NCBI GenBank assembly: GCA_964476155.1
Contig: CAYYYS010000012.1
Span: 1 to 64,000, forward strand
Direction of reading: 5' to 3'
DNA: 64,000 nucleotides
From: JAHIYU01 sp964476155
GTDB lineage: Bacteria > Krumholzibacteriota > Krumholzibacteriia > LZORAL124-64-63
The notes beneath the pieces were generated by a model. It did no database searches. It saw only the letters and a list, made by a program, of their open reading frames with translations, and had not been told where the DNA came from. This document shows positions 52,796-61,837 of the stretch, one piece after another. The position numbers and the translations under genes were made by a program. Numbering within the stretch: the stretch's first letter is position 1; each line of letters opens with the position of its first letter.

Positions 52796-53583
52796 CCGCG
52801 CGTCGATATCTGCTGCTGATTTTCGCGACCGCCGTGACGAGCGCCCTTGTCTTCGGCCTGATCCGGCGCGACGAGACACCGGTGCCGCCGGCCGCCGAGA
52901 CGGCTGCCGCGCCCGTGGATCCCGCCAAGGAGGAAGCCGCGGCGGCGCATATCCTGATCGCCCACGTCGAGAGTACCCCGTCCATCGCAGGCGTGACGCG
53001 CACCCGCCTGGAAGCCCAGGACCAGGCCCTGCGGGTCGCCGCGGCCCTGCAAAGCAAGCGGGCCCCCTTCGCGGACCTGGCCCGTCAGTATTCTGATGAT
53101 CCCAACGTGGAGATCAACGACGGCTACCTGGGCATCTTCAAGCGCGGGGATCTGCCTCTGCCCCTGGAGGTTCCCCTCTTCGAGCTGGCCGTGGGACACT
53201 TCGACGCGACCGTCGAGACCAGGCGCGGATTTCACCTGCTCATGCGGCAACCCGTGCGACGGGCGGTCGCTCGCCACATCCTGATCTCCTGGTCGGGCGC
53301 CCGCGACGCGACGGCCGGCTTGCGACGCAACCGCGCCCAGGCCGAACTGCTCGTCGACGAAGTGCTGGCCATGTTCGCCACCGACGAAGTGGATTTCTGC
53401 GATCTGTCGTCACGGTTCTCCGACGATCCGGAGAGTCGCTTCGAGTGCGGGTTGCTTGGCGTGATCGAGCCGGCGGTTCTTCCCCGACCCATGGAAGCGG
53501 AGTTGTTCAGTTTGAGGCCGGGTGAAGTATCCGGAAAGATCGAGACGGAGTTTGGCTTCCATATCCTGAAACGAGACGATTAG
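52792..53583 (+). CDS. Exported parvulin-type peptidyl-prolyl isomerase
   Basis: A 263-residue protein with an N-terminal hydrophobic anchor (YLLLIFATAVTSALVFGLI) and two parvulin domains. The first has AAHILIAHVE, FADLARQYSDDPN and GYLGIFKRGDLP. The second has ARHILISWSG, FCDLSSRFSDDPES and GLLGVIEPAVLP, ending ETEFGFHILKRDD. Such proteins help fold outer-membrane or secreted proteins in the periplasm, fitting the many surface proteins here. It is coupled to trmJ by an ATGA overlap. Confidence 0.9.
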   Translation: MTARRYLLLIFATAVTSALVFGLIRRDETPVPPAAETAAAPVDPAKEEAAAAHILIAHVESTPSIAGVTRTRLEAQDQALRVAAALQSKRAPFADLARQYSDDPNVEINDGYLGIFKRGDLPLPLEVPLFELAVGHFDATVETRRGFHLLMRQPVRRAVARHILISWSGARDATAGLRRNRAQAELLVDEVLAMFATDEVDFCDLSSRFSDDPESRFECGLLGVIEPAVLPRPMEAELFSLRPGEVSGKIETEFGFHILKRDD

Positions 53584-53608
53584 CAGCTTGAAACGGCGCA
53601 CAAAAAGT

Positions 53609-53639
53609 AAGTGGGAGAAGCCATTGGCTTCTCCCACTT
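53609..53639. terminator. Bidirectional terminator hairpin
   Basis: A perfect 14-bp stem AAGTGGGAGAAGCC / GGCTTCTCCCACTT with a 3-base loop between convergent genes. On the minus strand ACTTTTTG follows, so it is best suited to the 320-residue secreted-protein gene. Confidence 0.82.
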
Positions 53640-53701
53640 CACCTCTACGCCGTCCCGCGAGCCTTGGGGGAGGGCACTCGGACCGTCGCAGGGGGTCCGA
53701 T

Positions 53702-54664
53702 TTACCGGTACAGACTCTTCACATCGCCCCAGGCCTTTTCATCGGTCGGGATGACGATGGTCAGGTACGCAACCCCACCATCGGAGTCGAACTGGTAGGC
53801 GTTGTTGTCCGCCACCATCGGGGCACCGTAGGCCGGGTGGCTCGTGATTGTCAGAGGCGCGTCCGTCATGAGGTTGTCGAACGTCATCAGGTCCAGGCTG
53901 TAGAGCAGACCCACGTTGCCACCGAAGACGGGCAGGTAGGAATACAGACCCATCTCGACGCCGGTGGTCAGCGAACCCAGAACCAGGGCGTCGGCGTGCA
54001 CGGCGTTGCCGAGCATGATCAACGGATCCAGCTCCAGCTTGAAGGCGGCGCCGCCAACCAGCATCTCGGCGTTCGAGACGAGGATATAGGCCTGGTGGAT
54101 GACACCGACACCACCGTTGGTAACCAAGGCAGGCTCGGTACCGGCCTCATTGAAGTACACACTGATCTTCGGCGTACTGTGGATGGTCAGGCACGAGGTC
54201 AGACCCTCGGCATCGTACTGGACGCCACCGCTATCGGCGACCTTGGGAGCATCATAGTTGGGATGGGCACCCACGGTGATCGTGCCGCCCAGCACGGACG
54301 TGGGCGAGTAGAAGTTGAACGTGGCCAGGAGGGCCGTGTCCGTGGGGTCAAAGACCGGAATAAAGCTGTACAGACCGACTTCACAGCCGCTCTCGTCGCC
54401 GAGATACAGACCCTGATCCGTCATCGGACTCCAGCTGTACATAAGGTCCGGATCGATGTCGACGGAGAACGCGGCACCACCGACCAGCATGTCGGCGTCC
54501 TTAATCATGACATAACCCGTACACATGTCGGGCAAGAGCTCGACGGCGTAGTCGAGGTTGGTGCCGGCTTCGTCGAAGTAGACACCGATGGTGGGCTGGG
54601 CGACCGACAGGCTCGCGAAGGCGAGGACCGCAACGGCCGCGAAGGCACATTTCCAATTCTTCAT
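53702..54664 (-). CDS. Secreted two-module protein ending in AWGDVKSLYR
   Basis: A 320-residue protein with a signal peptide (MKNWKCAFAAVAVLAFASLS) and two similar beta-sandwich modules of about 145 residues. Module 1 has IGVYFDEAGTN, DADMLVGGAAFSVDIDPDLM, GLYSFIPVFDPTD and VGAHPNYDAPKVAD. Module 2 has ISVYFNEAGTE, NAEMLVGGAAFKLELDPLIM, GLYSYLPVFGGN and SHPAYGAPMVADN. There is no standard sorting domain; the protein ends EKAWGDVKSLYR, a tail shared with the gene at 63010. Function unknown, probably surface or extracellular. The start at 54664 gives a clean signal peptide; the longer frame does not. Confidence 0.85.
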   Translation of the reverse strand: MKNWKCAFAAVAVLAFASLSVAQPTIGVYFDEAGTNLDYAVELLPDMCTGYVMIKDADMLVGGAAFSVDIDPDLMYSWSPMTDQGLYLGDESGCEVGLYSFIPVFDPTDTALLATFNFYSPTSVLGGTITVGAHPNYDAPKVADSGGVQYDAEGLTSCLTIHSTPKISVYFNEAGTEPALVTNGGVGVIHQAYILVSNAEMLVGGAAFKLELDPLIMLGNAVHADALVLGSLTTGVEMGLYSYLPVFGGNVGLLYSLDLMTFDNLMTDAPLTITSHPAYGAPMVADNNAYQFDSDGGVAYLTIVIPTDEKAWGDVKSLYR

Positions 54665-55045
54665 CCCTGATTCCCTTTCATTTGGTCCGTCCTGGACCAG
54701 TGACCGAGCGGGCCGGTCGAGCCGGACCCTGGTGAACTCCAATGAAGTCCTTCGGCAAAGGGCATGCCCGCTTTAGGGATTTTTGTCAGCAAGTGATCAG
54801 GTTGCGAAGCACCCTGGGATCCGCGCCCATCCCACGAGCTGGCGCGATTGTAACTGCTTTAATATCAAATTATTAAAGGAGCCGCCACTACGCCAGTTAT
54901 TCTCCGGGTGATGGGACGGGCGATCAAATTCGAAATGATTTATTGAACCCGATTCCGGGGACCCGGTCCTTGAAAACGCAATATGCCATGTCAGCGACGC
55001 CGGCGGTTGGCAGATCGAAGGAACGGAAGGGTGTCGATCAGAAAG

Positions 55046-55897
55046 TCATACCAGATACAGGTCGATCAGAACGCAACCCAGCACGGCCGCGCCGATCCAC
55101 GAGTTTATCGCGAAGAAAGCCTTGTCGATGCGGCTCAAATCGCCCCCCCGCACCAGCCGATGTTCCTGGATGAGCAGGGTCGCCATCACGCCGGCGCCGG
55201 CCAGAGACGCCGGCCCCAGTACCGATATACTCGAAAAAGCCAGGGCCAGACAGGCCACCGACAACACATGTAGCGCACGAGCTGTCCGGAGGGCGCCCGT
55301 CACGCCGAAGGCCACCGGTATCGAATGCAACCCTTCGCGACGATCGAAGTCGATATCCTGGCAGGCGTAGATCACGTCGAAGCCGCCCACCCAGAGCATG
55401 ACCGCGGCCGCCAGCCACAGGGGAAACGTCGCGAAGGAGCCGGTGGCGGCCAACCAGGCCCCGACCGGCGCCACGGCCAGCCCCAGTCCCAGAATCAGAT
55501 GGGCCCAGCGGGTAATACGCTTGGTGTAGGAGTAGCCCAGCACCACCAGCAAGGCCACCGGCGACAGGGCGAAGCAGAGCGTGTTGAGCCGACTGGCCGC
55601 GAACACCAGAACCGCCGCGGCGACAAACGTGAAGACGGCGGCGCCGCGCGGCGACACCTCCCCCGCGGGAATGTGACGCGCGGAGGTGCGGGGATTCTGG
55701 GCGTCGAGGTGGCGGTCGGCCAGACGGTTGAAAGCCATCGCCGCGCTGCGGGCGCCCACCATGGCGACAACCACCCACAGCATGGTGTGCGGACTGGGCC
55801 GACCCTGTGTCGCCACGAGCAGCGACACCAGCGCGAAGGGCATGGCGAACAGCGTGTGCTCGAACTTGACGAGCCCCAGGTAGCGACCGGCGATCAC
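55046..55897 (-). CDS. UbiA-family prenyltransferase
   Basis: A 283-residue membrane enzyme with about eight helices that attaches a polyprenyl chain to an aromatic acid. The two Asp-rich magnesium-diphosphate motifs are AFNRLADRHLDAQNPRTSAR and DVIYACQDIDFDRREGLHSI. It follows ubiX with an ATGA overlap and closes a ubiD-ubiE-ubiX-ubiA operon. The set matches late quinone genes; with this gene order the MqnP role of the futalosine menaquinone route is as likely as 4-hydroxybenzoate prenylation. Early pathway genes are not in the window. Confidence 0.92.
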   Translation of the reverse strand: MIAGRYLGLVKFEHTLFAMPFALVSLLVATQGRPSPHTMLWVVVAMVGARSAAMAFNRLADRHLDAQNPRTSARHIPAGEVSPRGAAVFTFVAAAVLVFAASRLNTLCFALSPVALLVVLGYSYTKRITRWAHLILGLGLAVAPVGAWLAATGSFATFPLWLAAAVMLWVGGFDVIYACQDIDFDRREGLHSIPVAFGVTGALRTARALHVLSVACLALAFSSISVLGPASLAGAGVMATLLIQEHRLVRGGDLSRIDKAFFAINSWIGAAVLGCVLIDLYLV

Positions 55898-56493
55898 GCG
55901 TCGCCTCCCCAGCGCGGGGTCAGGTCGACGTCCACGCCGAGTTGATCGCAGACGCGCTGCACCACGAAGTCGACCAGGTCGTCAACGCTTTGTGGGCCAT
56001 GATAGAAACCGGGCATGGCCGGCAGGATGATCGCGCCCTCGGCGCTCAGGCGGGTCATGTTCTCCAGATGATGAGTGGCCAAAGGGGTCTCGCGCGGCAC
56101 CAGGATGAGCGTGCGCCGCTCCTTGAGACTAACGTCGGCGGCGCGGTGCAGCAGGTCGTCGCCCGAGCCGGTGGCGATGCGCCCGAGCGTACTCATGGTG
56201 CAGGGGCAGACCACCAGGCCACTGCCCTGGGCTGAACCGCTGGCCACCGGCGCGGTGAATTCTTTCGGTCCGTACTCGGTGAGGGTCGTGCCGTGTTTCT
56301 CGGCGGTGAGGCACAGATCCGCGATGATCTCCGCGGGCGGACGCCCCATTTCCACCGGTGCGGTCTGCTCGACGGCCTCGCTGCGCAGCAGGGTCACATC
56401 ACGGTCAGCTTGGAGCAGGACCTCGACGAGCCGAACGCCATAGGCGAGCCCGCTGGCGCCGGTCCAGGCCACGGTGATGGTGCGGTCTTTCAC
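55894..56493 (-). CDS. ubiX: Flavin prenyltransferase
   Basis: Makes prenylated FMN, the cofactor that UbiD needs. The 199-residue protein begins TITVAWTGASGLAYGVRLVE, the flavin-binding loop. It continues with VVCPCTMSTLGRIATGSGDD and LILVPRETPLATHHLENMTR, then AIILPAMPGFYHGPQSVDDL. All match the family closely. The GTG start at 56491-56493 overlaps the ubiE stop (GTGA), and its end overlaps ubiA (ATGA). Co-location with ubiD explains the need for the cofactor. Confidence 0.95.
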   Translation of the reverse strand: MKDRTITVAWTGASGLAYGVRLVEVLLQADRDVTLLRSEAVEQTAPVEMGRPPAEIIADLCLTAEKHGTTLTEYGPKEFTAPVASGSAQGSGLVVCPCTMSTLGRIATGSGDDLLHRAADVSLKERRTLILVPRETPLATHHLENMTRLSAEGAIILPAMPGFYHGPQSVDDLVDFVVQRVCDQLGVDVDLTPRWGGDA

Positions 56494-57239
56494 GCCAACC
56501 TCCCCCCTACCAGATGCGAAATGCCGAAGGTCTGTCTCTCTACGAAGGTATCGACGAAACCGTGTGCCACCAGAAGATCCACGAACCCGTCCGGCGTGAC
56601 GAAGCGTGCCATGCTCTCGGTCAGGTAGGCGTAGGCGGCGCGATCGCGGCCGAGCAGGCGACCGGCGGCCGGCACGGCGCGGTCGAGCCACCAGTGCAGC
56701 GGCGCCGGCTTGCCGCGGGAGTCGCCGGTCGAGGCGGGATCGTCGCGGAAGAATTCGAGCAGCAGCAGCCGTCCGCCGGGGCGCAGCACGCGAGCGCACT
56801 CGCCAAGCCCCAGACCCAGGTCGGCCCAGTTGCGCACGCCGAAACCCACGACCACCGCGTCGACGCAGGCGTCGCGCAGGGGCAGGCTCTGGGCATCGGC
56901 GCCGAGGGCGGGCACACGGTCGACCAGGCCCTTGTCCCGACCGGCGGCCATCATGTCAACGCAGAAGTCGGCGGCGAACGCGTTGCGGGCCCGGCCGGCG
57001 CCAAGGGCCGCCAGGGCCAGGTCGCCGGTGCCGGCGCAGAGGTCGAGCAGGTCCCGGGTGTCGGGATCGAGACGGCGCACCAGGTTGCGACGCCAGGCGC
57101 GGTCGCGGTTGAAGCTCAGGGCGTGGTTCATGAAGTCGTAGACGCCGCTGATGCGCGAGAACATGGCGCGCACGGCCTGGTCGTGGGCGGTCGGGTCGTT
57201 GACCGAACCGTCGGTGCCGCGCTGGTGGATGCGACTCAC
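56490..57239 (-). CDS. ubiE: UbiE/MenG quinone C-methyltransferase
   Basis: Methylates the ring of demethylmenaquinone or a ubiquinol precursor. The 249-residue protein has AMFSRISGVYDFMNHALSFN (the UbiE N-terminal signature YDxxNxxxS), DLLDLCAGTGDLALAALGAG, and VVVGFGVRNWADLGLGLGEC followed by RVLRPGG. It also has FVERQTFGISHLVGG, a variant of the family C-terminal motif. The GTG start at 57237-57239 overlaps the ubiD stop. It is part of the four-gene overlapping quinone operon. Confidence 0.93.
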   Translation of the reverse strand: MSRIHQRGTDGSVNDPTAHDQAVRAMFSRISGVYDFMNHALSFNRDRAWRRNLVRRLDPDTRDLLDLCAGTGDLALAALGAGRARNAFAADFCVDMMAAGRDKGLVDRVPALGADAQSLPLRDACVDAVVVGFGVRNWADLGLGLGECARVLRPGGRLLLLEFFRDDPASTGDSRGKPAPLHWWLDRAVPAAGRLLGRDRAAYAYLTESMARFVTPDGFVDLLVAHGFVDTFVERQTFGISHLVGGRLA

Positions 57240-58777
57240 TGTTTCTCCAGACGGGACAGCAGGTCGCCCCACTCGCGGTCCACGTCGGCCCGCACGTCTT
57301 CGCTCATGCGGACGATGGGCGGCCACTCGCGCTCGAACCCCTCTTCGCCCGCGAGCTTGCTCGTGGCGTCGAGGCCCATCTTGCCGCCGACGAACTGGGT
57401 GCTCACCGCGTGGTCCAGGTGATCGACCGGTCCGTCCACGAAGAAGGTGTCGCGCCTGGGGTCTATGGAATTGGTCACCCGCCACAGCACCTGGTTCATG
57501 TCGTGCACGTCGACATCCTCGTCCACCACGATGATCGTCTTGCAGAACATCATCTGGCCGAGACCCCACAGGGCGTGACACACCTTGCGCCCATGTCCGG
57601 GATACTGCTTGCGGATCGCCACGACGGCCAGGTTGTGGAAGCAGGCGGCCGGCGGCAGATGATAGTCGACGATCTCGGGCAGGGTCTTCTGTAGCAGGGG
57701 CAGGAAAAGGCGCTCGGTGGCCCATCCCAGCACCGCGTCCTCCATGGGCGGCACACCCACGATGCACGTGGGATAGACCGGCTTGCGGCGCGAAGTGATG
57801 GCCGTCACGTGCAGGACGGGAAAGTCTTCCGGCAACGTATAGAAACCGGTGTGATCGCCGAACGGTCCTTCGCTACGCCGCTCGCCGGGCTCCACGAACC
57901 CTTCGATGACGAACTCGGCCTCGGCCGGCACCTGCAGGTTGTTGGTCACCGCTTTGGTCCAGGTCACGGGCCGCCCCGTGACGAATCCCGTGAAGAGCGC
58001 TTCGTCCACATCGGGCGGCAGGGGCGCAGTGGCGCCGTAGATCAGCGACGGCGGGCCGCCCAGGGCCACACACACGGGCATGCGTTCGTTGCGCGCCTCG
58101 TGCTCGCGATAGTGATCGGCGCCGGTCTTGTGTAGCTGCCAGTGCATGCCGGTGGTCCGGCCGTCGTAGACCTGCATGCGGTACATGCCGATGTTGCGGC
58201 GGCCGTTTTCGGGATTGCGGGTGATCACCAGCGGGTAGGTGATAAAGGGGCCGCCATCCTCGGGCCAGGTCTTCAGGACGGGCATCATGTCCAGCAAGCC
58301 GCGGCGTTGCAACGCCTCACCCTGGATCACGACCTCCTGGCAGGGGCCGCCCTTGACCTCGCGAGGCATCCCGGCACTCCAGTCCCGCGCCTTGCCGAGC
58401 ATTTTGAATTTATCCCAAAGACCGTCCGGCGCGCCGAGGTTCAGGGGCTCGCGGATACGGGCGACGGCGTCTTCGAGATCCTCACACCCCATCGCCCAGG
58501 CCAGCCGACGGCGCGAAGCAAAGAGGTTGATCACCAACGGCACGGGCCGGCCGTCACCATCGACGGCAGGCGTCTCGAGACCGGCGGCGCGGCCGTACTT
58601 GCCCGGAACGGGGTTTTCGAAGAGCAGGGCCGGGGTCTCACCCGCCTTCACGAAGCGGTCCGCGATCTCGGTCACTTCCAGACAGGGATCGACCGGTTTG
58701 CTTACGCGCACCAGTTCGCCGTTTCTTTCCAGATGGGCCAGGAAGGATTGCAGATTGTCGCCGGGAATGGTGGCCAT
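57236..58777 (-). CDS. ubiD: UbiD-family decarboxylase
   Basis: A 513-residue prenyl-FMN-dependent decarboxylase acting on aromatic acids in quinone synthesis. Visible motifs include RNIGMYRMQVYDGRTTGMHW, HKTGADHYREHEARNERMPV, EGPFGDHTGFYTLPEDFPVL, and TCIVGVPPMEDAVLGWATER, which cover the flavin and metal site and active-site acidic and basic residues. It is the first gene of the operon followed by ubiE, ubiX and ubiA. It is either a UbiD or the MqnL of the futalosine route. Confidence 0.94.
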   Translation of the reverse strand: MATIPGDNLQSFLAHLERNGELVRVSKPVDPCLEVTEIADRFVKAGETPALLFENPVPGKYGRAAGLETPAVDGDGRPVPLVINLFASRRRLAWAMGCEDLEDAVARIREPLNLGAPDGLWDKFKMLGKARDWSAGMPREVKGGPCQEVVIQGEALQRRGLLDMMPVLKTWPEDGGPFITYPLVITRNPENGRRNIGMYRMQVYDGRTTGMHWQLHKTGADHYREHEARNERMPVCVALGGPPSLIYGATAPLPPDVDEALFTGFVTGRPVTWTKAVTNNLQVPAEAEFVIEGFVEPGERRSEGPFGDHTGFYTLPEDFPVLHVTAITSRRKPVYPTCIVGVPPMEDAVLGWATERLFLPLLQKTLPEIVDYHLPPAACFHNLAVVAIRKQYPGHGRKVCHALWGLGQMMFCKTIIVVDEDVDVHDMNQVLWRVTNSIDPRRDTFFVDGPVDHLDHAVSTQFVGGKMGLDATSKLAGEEGFEREWPPIVRMSEDVRADVDREWGDLLSRLEKQ

Positions 58778-58973
58778 CGGCCCCGCCTTTCCGCGCGGGT
58801 GTGAAATGTGTTATGATCAGGACGCCAAGTTAGCAGACCCTTCCGGGGGGGGCAAGACGGCGACGAGGCTGTCGAGGCGATTGCGGGTCAAATAATATGC
58901 CCTTCGCCAACTCGGTGCCTACCCGTCGGTATGAGCGTTCCGGGTCTCCTATACGGCCTTCTCGGGAGAAATA

Positions 58974-59669
58974 ATGCACTGGTCTGCAAAGAAACTGCTC
59001 GACTGGTATTGTACCGTGCGCTGGGTAGACCCCAAGTCGGAGGGGTCGTCTGAGAGCGCACCCACCGAAGCGGGGGCGTTTCCGAACGAACCCGAGTTGG
59101 CTATCCAGAAAGAGAAGATCCGGCTGGCCAAGATCGATCCCGAAACATTCGATTTCTTTTATGTGCACTACTACCACCGGATCTTCAGTTTCTGTTATGG
59201 GCGGACCCGGCATCGAGACGTGGCGGAAGACCTGACATCCGAGACCTTCACGAAGGCGCTCGACAACATCGGTAAATACCGCTGGTCCGGAGTGAGTATC
59301 GGAGCCTGGCTCTACAGGATCGCCGCAAACGAGATCAAGGGGTACTACAGGACCAGGGCCCGGCGACCCGAAGCAGAGATACCGACCAACGTTCTGGGCG
59401 AGGATCTGCTGGTGGGCAACGAACCGAGCCCGGAACGAAGAGTGGAATTGGCGCAGGAGCGGGCCAAGCTCGCTGAATACGCGTCGCGACTCGATCTCGA
59501 CGAACAGAACTATCTGAACCTGCGCTTTCGCGAGGGTTTGTTGATCCGGGAGATCGCGGCGATCGCAGGGAAACCCGAAGGATCCATCGCCGCACGAATA
59601 CACCGAAGTCTTGTCAAGATGCAGAAGATGGGGGAAGAGGAAGCGGAGCAAGGTAATGAGAACCGTTAG
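58974..59669 (+). CDS. ECF-type sigma-70 factor
   Basis: A 231-residue sigma factor. Region 2 spans FDFFYVHYYHRIFSFCYGRT, then RDVAEDLTSETFTKALDNIG and GAWLYRIAANEIKGYYRTRA. Region 4 is YLNLRFREGLLIREIAAIAG then KPEGSIAARIHRSLVKMQ. The first 55 residues are an extra, poorly conserved extension. GGGAGAAATA precedes the ATG. Its end overlaps the membrane-protein gene that follows, the usual arrangement for a sigma with its regulator. The pair is convergent with the radical SAM maturase gene and may control the peptide system; this is inference from position. Confidence 0.92.
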   Translation: MHWSAKKLLDWYCTVRWVDPKSEGSSESAPTEAGAFPNEPELAIQKEKIRLAKIDPETFDFFYVHYYHRIFSFCYGRTRHRDVAEDLTSETFTKALDNIGKYRWSGVSIGAWLYRIAANEIKGYYRTRARRPEAEIPTNVLGEDLLVGNEPSPERRVELAQERAKLAEYASRLDLDEQNYLNLRFREGLLIREIAAIAGKPEGSIAARIHRSLVKMQKMGEEEAEQGNENR

Positions 59670-60369
59670 CGACATGGAGCAGAGACTGCGGGCCACATCC
59701 GTGGATCCCGGCGTTCGACAGGAACACTTCGACGCTTTGCGCGCCGAGCTGCAGTCTCGTATGCGCACACGTCGATATCGACCGCTGTTTGTGGCGGCTG
59801 CTTCGATTGTCTTCATATGCCTGGTGACGTTCCAGGATCAGCCGCTGGAGAGCTTCAACTATCGGCTCGACTACTTCGCGGGCGAGGAAAATTCAATTTA
59901 TTCGTTCATGTCCCACAGGGATGCGTCAACGTCGTGGGGATTTTCCAAATCTGTCGGAGATCTCGAGGCATATGAACGAGCGCCTATGACCCCGGAAGAG
60001 ATCGCCCACCGAATACACAAAACTGAAATCAGCCAGGCCATGTTCGAGGCCGGACTCCTCGAGCCGACAAGAGCATATGGGCACACCTGGAAAGGACAAA
60101 CGACGTATTCTGTAATCTTTACAGGTGAATCCGGAGGGCTCGAATTGCAATACACCTCATATATAGATGATATCATCCACCCCGAACATACCGACTTCAT
60201 GGTCAATCATTATGGCGATATCTACATGGCGGCCTTCCGGGGAGAGCTTTCGCCATACGCTTCACAGGTTATTGCCCATGATAGCCGCGAGTTCATCCTT
60301 CACGGCTGGCGTCACGAGGATCCCGTTTACGGCGAAGTCATTATCTGGACAACCCAAGATTTTAACTAA
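59656..60369 (+). CDS. Membrane-anchored partner of the ECF sigma factor
   Basis: A 237-residue protein. The first 35 residues are charged and helical (MRTVSDMEQRLRATSVDPGV, then LRAELQSRMRTRRYR), followed by one membrane helix (PLFVAAASIVFICLVTF). About 175 outer residues have no recognised motif (SWGFSKSVGDLEAYERAPMT, HTWKGQTTYSVIFTGE). Overlap of 14 bases with the sigma gene suggests it is its anti-sigma or sensor, but it has no zinc-finger anti-sigma motif. The ATG at 59656 is preceded by AAGG. Its 3' end overlaps the convergent maturase gene by 8 bases. Base composition is more AT-rich than the neighbours. Confidence 0.75.
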   Translation: MRTVSDMEQRLRATSVDPGVRQEHFDALRAELQSRMRTRRYRPLFVAAASIVFICLVTFQDQPLESFNYRLDYFAGEENSIYSFMSHRDASTSWGFSKSVGDLEAYERAPMTPEEIAHRIHKTEISQAMFEAGLLEPTRAYGHTWKGQTTYSVIFTGESGGLELQYTSYIDDIIHPEHTDFMVNHYGDIYMAAFRGELSPYASQVIAHDSREFILHGWRHEDPVYGEVIIWTTQDFN

Positions 60370-61834
60370 CAAAAGTCGATTTCAGGAAGTCGAGGCTCCG
60401 CGGGTTGCGTGCCAGGAGCTCTACGTACATGCGCAGGGTTTCCGCCTGGCCGGTCCGCACCGTGGTGCAAACGGAATCCACCGCTTCCGGCTTCATTCCC
60501 CCCCGCTCCCAAGATTCGGCCAACACCGAGAAACAAGCCGAGCAGAGTCGACACGCCCAGCAATCCAAACAGTGTTCGCCGAATGATTGCTTGAAGCGAC
60601 TCCAGAGGACTTCCACAGCCTCCAGGTCGAGACCTTCGCTCACGTGACCGATGATCAGCCCGTCTCCCACCCGCTCACACGGTTGATAGGCCCCATCGGC
60701 ACGCACGTGCAGGCGACGTTGGCCGGGCCGGCAGCAACCGCCTGGTGAGATCGCGTCGCCCAGCGTCTCGCGGAAACGATGATAGAAGGAAACCAGTCCA
60801 TCGTCGAAAAGAGCAGCCAAAATGGGGCCGGGAGTCCGACCGGCCACACGGGTATCGACATAACGCTGTCGAGCTGCGAGCAGATCGTCACGAAAACGAC
60901 CCTTGTCTTCCGTCGTGATGCCGATATCGCCCGGATTGATCCCGGTGAGGTCGACGATGCTGGCGCCAACAGACGGCGCCTCTTTGATTCCCGCCTTCCG
61001 GTAGGGCGGAAAGTCCGCAAAGTAGGTGTCGACACGCTCAACCTCTGTGGGCGGCGCCAGGGTTACCTGGAAGCGCAACTGCTCGTGGGCGCGCGATGAA
61101 ACGGCCAGGAGTCGGCCTATTCCCGCTTCGACTTCGGCATGTGACGGGCCTCCGCCCCGATGAGATCTATGTCGGTCATGAATGTCCGTGGGGCCGTCAA
61201 GACTGATCTGCAGATGGACGCCCTCGGTCACGATGAAAGCGCAGACCTCTTCACTGAGCAGGGTGCCGTTCGTGTCGATTATGAAGCGGTAGTCGTCGCA
61301 CGGTCCCTCTCGACGCACCAGATCGACGATCTCGCGGATCAGATCGAACTCGAGAAGAGGTTCACCGCCGTAGAACGAGATGGACGGTGTTTCCACATCG
61401 CGGCTGCGCGTCAGAAACTCGCGCACGGCCTTGCGTGCCACACTCGGTGACATCCGTTCATCCTGGTGAGATCGAATCCAGCCCAACTCATGGCCGTGGG
61501 GACAATATCCGCACCGCAGGTTGCATTGCTCGCTCACCGAGAGCGTAAGCTGCCCGACCTGGCCGTCGTACCCATTCACATCGTGGCAGGCCGGGCATGT
61601 GTCGAGGGCCGTTGGTCGGTGAGACAGGAAGAGATTGTGGGCCTCGCGAGCTTCGGCGATTTCACGGTGGGCCGCCTGCAGGTCTTCGGCCGAAACCCCG
61701 GCACCGGCAGGACCGCCAAGCGCGACGGCCATGGCCGAATCGACGGAGATCACATCGCCCGAGTTTACATCATAGGCATATCGATCTTCATCATGGTCGA
61801 AAACGAAGCAAAAAGCGTCTGGCATGTCTACCAA
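60362..61834 (-). CDS. Radical SAM/SPASM peptide maturase
   Basis: A 490-residue enzyme. Residues 1-45 resemble the leader-binding N-terminal domain of SCIFF-type maturases (RYAYDVNSGDVISVD). A Cys pair, TCPAC, is at 80-83. The radical SAM core has C104, C108 and C111 (SEQCNLRCGYC), then SFYGGEPLLEFDLI, FIIDTNGTLLSEEV and LQISLDGPTDIHDRHRSHRG. The C-terminal SPASM region has GGCCRPGQRRLHVRADGAYQ PCER and HCLDCWACRLCSACF, enough cysteines for two auxiliary clusters. Such enzymes form thioether or carbon-carbon links in precursor peptides. It starts with TTG at 61834 (or ATG 61825), three bases after the Cys-rich precursor gene, its evident substrate. Confidence 0.93.
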   Translation of the reverse strand: MVDMPDAFCFVFDHDEDRYAYDVNSGDVISVDSAMAVALGGPAGAGVSAEDLQAAHREIAEAREAHNLFLSHRPTALDTCPACHDVNGYDGQVGQLTLSVSEQCNLRCGYCPHGHELGWIRSHQDERMSPSVARKAVREFLTRSRDVETPSISFYGGEPLLEFDLIREIVDLVRREGPCDDYRFIIDTNGTLLSEEVCAFIVTEGVHLQISLDGPTDIHDRHRSHRGGGPSHAEVEAGIGRLLAVSSRAHEQLRFQVTLAPPTEVERVDTYFADFPPYRKAGIKEAPSVGASIVDLTGINPGDIGITTEDKGRFRDDLLAARQRYVDTRVAGRTPGPILAALFDDGLVSFYHRFRETLGDAISPGGCCRPGQRRLHVRADGAYQPCERVGDGLIIGHVSEGLDLEAVEVLWSRFKQSFGEHCLDCWACRLCSACFSVLAESWERGGMKPEAVDSVCTTVRTGQAETLRMYVELLARNPRSLDFLKSTFVS

Positions 61835-61837
61835 GGT

